The notes under the pieces were generated by a model that was not told the DNA's origin, did not search any database, and saw nothing but the letters and a program-made list of their open reading frames with translations. The position numbers and the translations under genes were made by a program. Shown piece by piece: positions 1-5,866 of a DNA stretch of 26,753 bases; positions within the stretch are counted from its first letter, which is position 1, and every line of letters begins with the position of its first letter. The DNA lies in NCBI RefSeq assembly GCF_019012925.1, contig NZ_JAGIRL010000014.1, positions 1 to 26,753 of the forward strand, given 5' to 3'. The stretch is from Fusobacterium sp. GTDB lineage: Bacteria; Fusobacteriota; Fusobacteriia; Fusobacteriales; Fusobacteriaceae.

Positions 1-184
1 TATATACTATACCTCTATATCTTATATTAGTTGATAAGCTTCTATCTCTTTCTAAACCTCTTATGAAATAAAAATTGTCATTAGGTATCTGTTTTTTTAT
101 TGAATCTAGCACTAATTTATTATTAGTGCTTGTACAGCCCACTAAAGTAATTCCTAATAGCAATAATAGTATTATCTTCTTCAT
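1..184 (-). CDS. Lipoprotein, N-terminal part (continues past left edge)
   Basis: An ATG at 184 opens a frame that stays open to the window edge (61 codons). It starts with MKK, then a run of Leu/Ile and a lipobox LVGC with the lipidated Cys at residue 17, followed by Thr-Ser-Thr-Asn. A strong SD (GGAGGGG) lies a few bases upstream. The start is 14 bases after the stop of the FHA gene, so it belongs to the same minus-strand operon. The visible mature part is polar and basic (several Arg/Asp) with no motif I recognise. In T6SS loci a small outer-membrane lipoprotein (TssJ) helps anchor the membrane complex. A comparable role here is only a guess from position; it could equally be an accessory lipoprotein. 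The lipoprotein call is sound; the function is unknown. Confidence 0.75.
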   Translation of the reverse strand, partial: MKKIILLLLLGITLVGCTSTNNKLVLDSIKKQIPNDNFYFIRGLERDRSLSTNIRYRGIVY

Positions 185-198
185 AGCCCCTCCAAATA

Positions 199-861
199 TC
201 ATTTTAACAAAATAGCTGTTGTTGCAATATAAATAATATCTCCACTTTGAACTTTAATAGGTGCATTCCCTATTTTAATTTTTCTATTATCACTATATCT
301 CTTTAATCCTGTTCCATTTCTTGAACCTAAATCTTCCAAGTACCAACCATTATCAGTTCTATTTAAAATAGCATGTTGTTTACTAATTAATGCTGAATAA
401 GCTGTTGTTGTTAAGTCTACATCTACTCTAATTCTTGAAGTTTTTCCTATTATTAAAGAATTTTGTTTACCTATTGCCCAAGTTCTAATATCATATCCAC
501 TCTCATTTTTTAAAATTAAGTGAGTTATATTATTTTTTTGAATCTCTGTCTTATCTTCGATACTTTTTATAATTCTTGAATCTCTTACTGCTTGAGATTT
601 TTCATATAGTTCTAGATCTTTTTTCAATCGCCAATTAGAATAAAATAGATCTATTATCAATAATGCCATTATAAAAATTGATATAATAGTTAATATATCT
701 TGTGAAAAATTATAATAATAAGCTATTGAAAAACATCCTATAGTTATAATAAACCAAAAAATATAGTTATTTCTTTTTTCACGTGTTTCATGTTTTAATA
801 ACTCTCTTTTTTGATATTTTCTAATCTCTCTTTTTAACTTTAATTCTTTAAGAAATCTCAT
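199..861 (-). CDS. Membrane-anchored FHA-domain protein
   Basis: 220 aa. A very basic N-terminal stretch (1-32) precedes two hydrophobic segments (about 33-50 and 55-73), then a charged linker and a C-terminal forkhead-associated domain (about 130-217). The FHA core is visible: a glycine turn at 139, S160-x-x-H163, and N182-G183-T184 after LEDLGSR. FHA domains bind phosphothreonine peptides, so the protein probably presents a phospho-reader on the cytoplasmic face of the inner membrane. The usual GR at the first glycine is GK here, with an Arg four residues later; whether phosphate binding survives is unclear. The ATG overlaps the stop of the upstream J-domain gene (ATGA), implying translational coupling. 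FHA proteins (for example TagH/Fha1) are regular regulators of T6SS assembly, which suits its place behind sheath- and tube-like genes. Confidence 0.8.
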   Translation of the reverse strand: MRFLKELKLKREIRKYQKRELLKHETREKRNNYIFWFIITIGCFSIAYYYNFSQDILTIISIFIMALLIIDLFYSNWRLKKDLELYEKSQAVRDSRIIKSIEDKTEIQKNNITHLILKNESGYDIRTWAIGKQNSLIIGKTSRIRVDVDLTTTAYSALISKQHAILNRTDNGWYLEDLGSRNGTGLKRYSDNRKIKIGNAPIKVQSGDIIYIATTAILLK

Positions 862-1325
862 TTTTTCTTCCTCCCTTGAAAAAAGAATGCTTCAAACATA
901 TTATTTGTTTGCTCTTTTATTTTTGCTCCTGATTTATCTTTTTCTTTATTTTTTTCTGGGTCAAAAAAATCTCCAAATATATTTCCTTTAGTTAAATTTT
1001 CATAAATTTCTTGAAAGTTTTGGGATTTTCCTGTAAAAGTATTTGATGTTGATTTTTTATCACTGTACATAGTTTTTTTAAAACTATTATTTTTTCTTAA
1101 TAATTGTTCATCATACTCTTTTCGTTTAGAATCATCACTCAGAATAGAATAAGCATCGTTTATATCTCTAAATAATTTTTCCGCTTTTTGCTTTTCTCCT
1201 TCTGAAGCTGTTGCAAATCTATCTGGATGATATTTTTTAGCACACTCTCTATATCTCTTTTTTATTTCATCTTTAGTAGCAGTGCTACTTACTCCTAATA
1301 TTTCATATAAATTCTTATTTTGCAT
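858..1325 (-). CDS. J-domain (DnaJ-like) protein
   Basis: 155 aa from the ATG at 1325. An in-frame ATG three codons earlier (1334) is only 2 bases from the AGAGG SD, so 1325 (11-base spacing) looks more usable; 1334 is the alternative. Residues about 6-72 form a J domain with the invariant HPD tripeptide (33-35) and a helix IV ending DDSKRKEYDE. There is no Gly/Phe-rich region, zinc finger or DnaJ C-terminal substrate domain, so this is a type III J protein, not the housekeeping DnaJ. The remaining 80 residues are Lys/Asn/Phe-rich and unrecognised. J domains stimulate the ATPase of DnaK. Its place directly after a sheath/tube/baseplate set and overlapping the FHA gene suggests recruitment of DnaK to assembly or disassembly of that machine, which is inference. 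Confidence 0.85.
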   Translation of the reverse strand: MQNKNLYEILGVSSTATKDEIKKRYRECAKKYHPDRFATASEGEKQKAEKLFRDINDAYSILSDDSKRKEYDEQLLRKNNSFKKTMYSDKKSTSNTFTGKSQNFQEIYENLTKGNIFGDFFDPEKNKEKDKSGAKIKEQTNNMFEAFFFQGRKKK

Positions 1326-1339
1326 AATTATCATAACCT

Positions 1340-2125
1340 CTATTCTACTATCATTTTATTTTTAGTTACTATCCTAGATTTCTTTACTTTTCTACTTTCT
1401 CTCATTGTTAAATAAATTTTTTCTAAGTATTTATATAACTCTTCATTTGTAGCTCTAGAAGAATCTAGATCTAATTTTTTATAAATATATAAATTTAATG
1501 CTTCTCTAGTTACTTGAGAACTCAATACAGTTAAACTAAAAATATCATCAATTAGTTCCGTTTCTTTATCTTCATTTATTTTTTTTATAAATAGTTGTAA
1601 TAATTGTTTAGATAATAAAACCCCACTTTCACTACTTTGTGGTTTTGCTATCTCTGAAATTATATTATACTCCTTATCCAATTTTATAAAAGAATCTGTA
1701 TTTCTGATTTCTGCTCCTTCACGTCTCCTGATTTTCCCAAGTTCAATTTCATTTTCCTCTAATTTTTCATTCTTATCTAGATATATCTCACTTTTATATT
1801 CTAAATATTTTTCCAATTCAACAACTTTAGAGTTATGAAATTTTATTTTTATAATATAATCTCCATCTTCTATGGGAATTTCTAGTTTTAATTTTTCTCC
1901 TATTCTATAATAAAAATCATAAAACTTTATTATTCCAGGATTTATTACAATAAAATTATCCTCTGCATACAATTCAATTCCTGTTATTATTCCTTGTACA
2001 TGATTATTATATGCTAAAGAATAAAATTCATATGGTACAATTCGTAAACTATCTAAAATTTCTTTATCTAATATATGTCCTCTTTTAAATAAAGGAACTT
2101 TATTTTTAAAGACTATACTCTTCAT
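1340..2125 (-). CDS. Probable baseplate-like component of the contractile system
   Basis: 261 aa, no signal peptide or membrane segment. The SD GGAGG lies 7 bases before the ATG. The N-terminal half (1-130) is predicted beta-rich: KRGHILDKEILDSL, then GIITGIELYAEDNFIVINPG and alternating short hydrophobic strands. The C-terminal half (165-261) is helical and ends very basic. The opening (a short strand, a statement of what the element lies upon, then a glycine-rich beta sandwich) resembles the TssK/baseplate-type proteins I remember from T6SS-like clusters of Clostridia, but I cannot confirm this. Position between the tube-like gene and the J/FHA regulatory pair supports a structural role. 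Otherwise it is a conserved hypothetical. The coding region itself is certain; the function is tentative. Confidence 0.5.
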   Translation of the reverse strand: MKSIVFKNKVPLFKRGHILDKEILDSLRIVPYEFYSLAYNNHVQGIITGIELYAEDNFIVINPGIIKFYDFYYRIGEKLKLEIPIEDGDYIIKIKFHNSKVVELEKYLEYKSEIYLDKNEKLEENEIELGKIRRREGAEIRNTDSFIKLDKEYNIISEIAKPQSSESGVLLSKQLLQLFIKKINEDKETELIDDIFSLTVLSSQVTREALNLYIYKKLDLDSSRATNEELYKYLEKIYLTMRESRKVKKSRIVTKNKMIVE

Positions 2126-2140
2126 TCTCCTTCCTCCTTC

Positions 2141-2209
2141 TCCAACTCTTTATACTTAAAACATTATTATTCTAATTATAAAGAGTTGGAGAGATTGTCT
2201 CTCTCCAAC
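2141..2209 (-). promoter_or_regulatory. Two mutually exclusive intercistronic hairpins between tube and baseplate genes
   Basis: Hairpin A pairs 2185-2194 with 2200-2209 (10 perfect base pairs, 5-base loop). Hairpin B pairs 2141-2153 with 2178-2190 (13 perfect base pairs, 24-base loop). Both use the bases 2185-2190, so the mRNA can form only one at a time. The 3' arm of B as transcribed (2141-2153) abuts the SD of the 261-aa gene, so B could occlude ribosome entry. On the minus strand neither stem is followed by a U-run, so simple termination is unlikely. A role in partial read-through, mRNA 3'-end protection of the tube message, or translational control of the next gene is inferred. Confidence 0.6.
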
Positions 2210-2224
2210 CTTTACTTTTTTTAA

Positions 2225-2656
2225 CTATTCTTCAGTAGCGTATCCACCTTCCATAGTTACATCCTCAGTTTTTTCTTTCTTTTGTTTAAAAACAGCATAG
2301 AATTCTCCTACTCCGCCTTTATCGTTATAATTTTCTTGATAATCAACTACAAATGCATTTGGTAGATGAATATTTCTTACAACAACACTTCCTGAAATTA
2401 CTTCTAATACTAAATCTCTGTAAGCATCTGACTTTTCTGCTGATACTAAAGACCATTTTGCTAACTTTCTAGTATCGTCTGCTTCCTCTCCATTTACAGG
2501 TGTTATAATCTTTCCTTTTACTGTAATTATAACTCCTAAATCTGTAGCTCTTGCATCTGAATCATCTGGTGTGTCTGATTTGTAAGAAGCCTCTAAAATG
2601 TTATCCATTCCTAAAGCTATCTCTTCCTCTCCTTTAATATTTAATCTAAATCCCAT
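2225..2656 (-). CDS. Hcp-like inner tube protein of the contractile system (putative)
   Basis: 143 aa, acidic, without signal peptide or membrane segment. The SD GGAGG is 8 bases before the ATG. The predicted structure is almost all beta: MGFRLNIKGEEEIALGM, a D/S-rich loop around residue 30, DLGVIITVKGKI, a helix in the middle (about 63-82), then VLEVISGSVVVRNIHLPNAF and VGEFYAVFKQKK. That is the size and beta-helix-beta order of Hcp/TssD and phage tube proteins, whose hexameric rings stack inside the sheath. I recall close relatives of the NAFVVDY/GVGxF pattern in clostridial and fusobacterial clusters carrying uninformative automatic names. It directly follows the sheath-like gene, the usual sheath-tube order, and is bracketed by hairpins as expected for a message needed in high amounts. 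The Glu/Thr-rich C-terminal tail (from about 130) is unordered. Confidence 0.55.
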   Translation of the reverse strand: MGFRLNIKGEEEIALGMDNILEASYKSDTPDDSDARATDLGVIITVKGKIITPVNGEEADDTRKLAKWSLVSAEKSDAYRDLVLEVISGSVVVRNIHLPNAFVVDYQENYNDKGGVGEFYAVFKQKKEKTEDVTMEGGYATEE

Positions 2657-2680
2657 AACTGATTCCTCCTTTTTTATTTT

Positions 2681-2700
2681 TAACAGTAATGCTACTGTTA
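2681..2700 (-). promoter_or_regulatory. Intercistronic stem-loop just upstream of the tube gene
   Basis: A perfect 8-bp inverted repeat (2681-2688 with 2693-2700) with a 4-base loop lies between the stop of the sheath-like gene and the SD of the tube-like gene. On the transcribed strand it is followed by A-rich sequence, not a U-run, so it is more likely an mRNA-stabilising or processing element than a terminator. Confidence 0.5.
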
Positions 2701-2707
2701 TTAACTA

Positions 2708-4867
2708 TTAATTTTTAGTAATTTCAAGAGTAAGATTTTTAACATCTCCATTAAAAATTATATGAAGTAAACAACTGTTACCATCTATTACCATTGATAA
2801 ATCATCACCTGGTTGTAAAATAGCATTAACATTTCCATTCTCTTTACTCTTCAACCATTTATTCTTCTGACTATTAGGATTAGTACTAAAGAAATCTTTA
2901 ACTTTATCTTCTTTAAAATCAGTAGATAAATATCTTAATATTCTTTCTATGTATGTAGAAGTAACAGTTTTATAAATTGGTTCAAATGTTCCTTCCTCGT
3001 TAGTATCTAATGTTCTTGCTTTATAGACTGTTATATTGTTAATAACTTGTCCATTATACTGAACATTATCTGATGAAAATACAAATCCAAAGTTATTACG
3101 ATTTATACTATCTTTAGTTGCAGTAGTATATCCTGTTATTTCCTTACTCATTGTTGTTACTATTTGGAAAGCGTTATCTCTATCCTCTATATTTATTCTT
3201 ACTCCAGGCTCGTTTGGATCAACTTTCTTAAATCTTTTTCTCAAATACTCTGGACATTGATATGCAGCAGTTATTCCCGCAGCTACATAAGCCCCTTCGA
3301 TATATATTCCCTCTATCCAGAATTTGATTAACTCTTCTTTTTCAAATTCTGGTAATCCAGATTCAGATATTTTCATTTTATGATCCAATATTACAGCTGA
3401 TTTCTCTCTGGGAACAACCGTAAAACTTGGTAATGCTGGTACTAAGTACTCACTCGTTCCTTTTTTATATTGTAAATTTTTAGTTTTATCAATATATTTC
3501 ATAACTCCAGTTGTTGCTAAATTATTAAATGTTGTCTCTTCAGAACCTATCATACTAAAGAAAGTTAATATTCTATATTTAGACAATATTGACATCAGCA
3601 ATCCTAGATTTTCTAATGTATTATAATTTACTTTTTCTGCCTTATTAGTACCTTTAAATCTTTGTCTTATATTCTTATTATTAACTTGCTCTTCAAGATT
3701 AATACTTGGTACTATTCCAAACCATACAGTATTTTCAAAATCATTCTTTTGGTTTACTGTATTTAAATAAAGTTCAAGAGCTTGTTTATTTTCTCCTTTT
3801 AGTAACATCTCTAATTTAATATTTGTTATTAAAAGAGAAGGCTTCATTCCAGATAGTTCTTTATCATATTGCTCAAAGAATACTTTTACTCCTAAAATTT
3901 TCTCCATCAGTGGTTTTAATGTTTTTATAAAATCTTCTTGAGCATCTTTATAAAAAGCTAAGTATTGATTATAATTTGCAACTTCTTGTTCTACATCAAT
4001 ATCCTCTAAAGTTACTGGCAAAGGAACAAACGTTCTTACAACTAAATTTTTAATATATTCATTTTTTTCTTCACTGACTGCATCATAATCCTCTTCAAAA
4101 CATTCTGCTAAAGCCTCACTATTTTTATTTGTTGTTATAGCTAATGCAGTACTCTCCTCCTTCGCTTTTTCAATAATTTTTAATTCCCCTTTATCTGACA
4201 TAGTCAGCATTCCAATTTTTATTTCTTCAGATTTTCCATTTGAGTCACTACTCCCAATCATAATTCTAGTTTTTATATCCTCAATTGCCAAAGGAACCAT
4301 TCCTAAAATATTATTATAATTCTTACTTGCTTTATCTATAAGAACATTCAATTTATCTCCATACTCAAGTTTTGTAGGATCTTCATCTTCTAATGCCTCA
4401 TATTTATCATATGTATAAGCTATCTCTTTTCTTTGTTGTTTTATGTCATCCATAACTTTTTTAGGCGAAATAAAATTTAGTATATTTGCAAAATCAAAAT
4501 CCACATTTTTACTTCCATTTATACGTTTACTTTCTAATAGAGTAGATAACATTTTAAAAAATGTATTATCAACAGTTATTGGAATTTCTGTAATTGCATT
4601 TTCAGGTATTCCTTGAGGTTTTTCTAAACTATAAGCTATTTTTTGACTTGCTGCATTAAAAAAACTATAAATTTTAGGTTCAAACTTCTCCAAAAACTCT
4701 GGGAAGCTTTTTACTAATAAATGCTCATGAATCTCTCTTATCTTTTCATCATCTAGACTACTAACATTATTTCCACTTCCTACTAACGTTAATAAATCAA
4801 GCTTTTCACCATTGAACTCTTCAAAAAGAATTGTTCTATTTGTTTGTTCAAAAATATTTTTTGCCAT
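2708..4867 (-). CDS. Contractile sheath-like protein (putative, TssC-type)
   Basis: 719 aa, soluble, acidic and Lys/Glu/Asn-rich. The SD GGAGG is 8 bases before the ATG. The N-terminal third is mostly helical; around 490-560 a hydrophobic block (FWIEGIYIEGAYVAAGITAA) resembles the packed core of sheath subunits. The last 150 residues alternate strands and helices and finish in a short beta strand (LTLEITKN), as in TssC/phage sheaths whose terminal strands swap with neighbours. The gene heads the operon and is followed by a tube-sized beta protein. TssC is about 500 aa and TssB about 165, so 719 aa is close to their sum, and no separate tssB lies upstream (a promoter does). It could be a one-component sheath or an unrelated large structural protein. 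The family call is from memory and architecture. Confidence 0.5.
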   Translation of the reverse strand: MAKNIFEQTNRTILFEEFNGEKLDLLTLVGSGNNVSSLDDEKIREIHEHLLVKSFPEFLEKFEPKIYSFFNAASQKIAYSLEKPQGIPENAITEIPITVDNTFFKMLSTLLESKRINGSKNVDFDFANILNFISPKKVMDDIKQQRKEIAYTYDKYEALEDEDPTKLEYGDKLNVLIDKASKNYNNILGMVPLAIEDIKTRIMIGSSDSNGKSEEIKIGMLTMSDKGELKIIEKAKEESTALAITTNKNSEALAECFEEDYDAVSEEKNEYIKNLVVRTFVPLPVTLEDIDVEQEVANYNQYLAFYKDAQEDFIKTLKPLMEKILGVKVFFEQYDKELSGMKPSLLITNIKLEMLLKGENKQALELYLNTVNQKNDFENTVWFGIVPSINLEEQVNNKNIRQRFKGTNKAEKVNYNTLENLGLLMSILSKYRILTFFSMIGSEETTFNNLATTGVMKYIDKTKNLQYKKGTSEYLVPALPSFTVVPREKSAVILDHKMKISESGLPEFEKEELIKFWIEGIYIEGAYVAAGITAAYQCPEYLRKRFKKVDPNEPGVRINIEDRDNAFQIVTTMSKEITGYTTATKDSINRNNFGFVFSSDNVQYNGQVINNITVYKARTLDTNEEGTFEPIYKTVTSTYIERILRYLSTDFKEDKVKDFFSTNPNSQKNKWLKSKENGNVNAILQPGDDLSMVIDGNSCLLHIIFNGDVKNLTLEITKN

Positions 4868-4936
4868 ACTATCTTCCTCCTAATTATAAATTAAAACCTA
4901 ACTTTTTATCTTTAGTAAGTTATATTTTCTGCTCCT

Positions 4937-4966
4937 ATTATAATTTATTCCAATTATATTCGTCAA
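4937..4966 (-). promoter_or_regulatory. Sigma-70-type promoter of the contractile-system operon
   Basis: On the minus strand TTGACG (4961-4966) and TATAAT (4937-4942) are separated by 18 bases. Transcription should start near 4930, giving a leader of about 60 bases before the sheath-like gene. No operator-like repeat overlaps it. Confidence 0.75.
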
Positions 4967-4967
4967 G

Positions 4968-5175
4968 TATTTTTTAAAATTTTTATTCTCTTTACAATCA
5001 TAAAGTTTGTTTTTCATATATAAAAAAAAATAAGAGAACATTTTATAAAATAATGAATTTTTAATTTTAATTTTATTTTTTTTATAAAAAAATAATTCAG
5101 ACACTATAATTTTAATTGAAAATACTTTTTTATAAAATCAATATTTCTATTTTTTAATATACTCTTTTTATCAAT
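4968..5175. other. AT-rich spacer without a supported gene
   Basis: The gap between the two minus-strand operons holds the sheath-operon promoter at its left and the palindromic terminator at its right. The rest is extremely AT-rich homopolymer-like sequence with no SD-preceded reading frame and no hairpin I can support. It may act as an UP-element-like A/T tract for the promoter, which is a guess. Confidence 0.6.
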
Positions 5176-5238
5176 AAAAAACCTCTCTGATATTAATCAA
5201 TTATGCACATAATTAATTAATAATCAAGAGAGGTTTTT
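5176..5238 (-). terminator. Long palindromic terminator, probably bidirectional
   Basis: Arms CCTCTCT (5182-5188) and AGAGAGG (5227-5233) are flanked by A and T runs. The pairing continues inward as a near-perfect repeat (about 5188-5205 with 5207-5226), leaving a tiny loop around GCAC. Read on the minus strand, the stem ends in a run of six T, right after the sigma-factor stop. It closes the surface-protein/sigma operon and separates it from the contractile-system operon. Confidence 0.85.
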
Positions 5239-5242
5239 CTTC

Positions 5243-5830
5243 TTAATTATTCATATAATAATATTTTTTAAATTTTTCAACTTTTCTTTTTATTCTTTGT
5301 ATGCAATTATCTATTTTTTTAGGATCCTCTGATAATCTTTCTGCTATATCCTTATAACTATATCCTCTAAATAGAAAGAATACTACTCTTCTCTCCATTC
5401 TTGTTAGGTTTTTTAATAAGAAATTATGTAATAAACTTATCAATTCCTTACTTATAATGATATCTTCTGGTGAATAAAAATCAATTGATTTTTCAAAATT
5501 TTTATTTTTAGAAATCTTACTTTCATCTTCTTCAACAGCACTATTCAATCCCTGATTTCCCATATTATTTGATTTTCTTATAGCAGTAAATATCTGTCTC
5601 TTTATACACAGATGAGCAAAAACATCAAAATTATCACACTTTTTCTTGTCAAAATACTTAATTGCCTTCAATAGTCCTATGTATCCTTCCTGTTTTAAAT
5701 CCTCTCTGTCACCCCCATTTAAGTAAAATAACTTACTGCTCCTAGATATATAATCTTTATAATTCATAAGAATTTTCTCTATAGCCTCATTATTACCAAC
5801 TTTAGCTAATCTTATCTCATCTTCTCCCAT
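5243..5830 (-). CDS. SigH/Spo0H-like sigma-70 family RNA polymerase sigma factor
   Basis: 195 aa from ATG 5830, chosen because GGAGG sits 8 bases upstream; the frame is open to a TTG at 5845, but that would place the SD inside the gene. Region 2 is clear (DREDLKQEGYIGLLKAIKYF, then CIKRQIFTAIRK). After a variable linker with SPEDIIISKE, region 4 has a helix-turn-helix (GYSYKDIAERL, then KKIDNCIQRIKRKVEK). The LCIxRQIxTAI and IDNxxQRxKRKxEK patterns match Bacillus SigH better than ECF or SigA factors. Regions 1 and most of 3 are absent. It sits 36 bases after the 1373-aa outer-membrane gene with no terminator between, so it is probably transcribed with the surface operon. Likely targets are unknown: the surface operon itself (feedback) or other genes. 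No anti-sigma gene is adjacent. Confidence 0.88.
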   Translation of the reverse strand: MGEDEIRLAKVGNNEAIEKILMNYKDYISRSSKLFYLNGGDREDLKQEGYIGLLKAIKYFDKKKCDNFDVFAHLCIKRQIFTAIRKSNNMGNQGLNSAVEEDESKISKNKNFEKSIDFYSPEDIIISKELISLLHNFLLKNLTRMERRVVFFLFRGYSYKDIAERLSEDPKKIDNCIQRIKRKVEKFKKYYYMNN

Positions 5831-5866
5831 TTTAATTTCCTCCAAAACATCTATACTATTAGCATA

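Noticed and set aside
2185..2209. Hairpin followed by T-rich sequence on the plus strand, read as a plus-strand terminator
   Set aside because: No plus-strand gene or promoter leads into it; both neighbours are minus-strand genes of one operon.
1..4867. Prophage tail module as the explanation for the sheath and tube pair
   Set aside because: No tape measure, tail fibre, lysis or phage head genes are seen, and the FHA, J-domain and lipoprotein genes point to a cell-anchored system; the part beyond the left edge is not visible, so this is not fully excluded.
4898..5104. Minus-strand frame of 68 codons, very rich in Lys, Asn, Tyr and Phe
   Set aside because: It runs straight across the sheath-operon promoter, has no SD, and its composition is what random AT-rich DNA yields.
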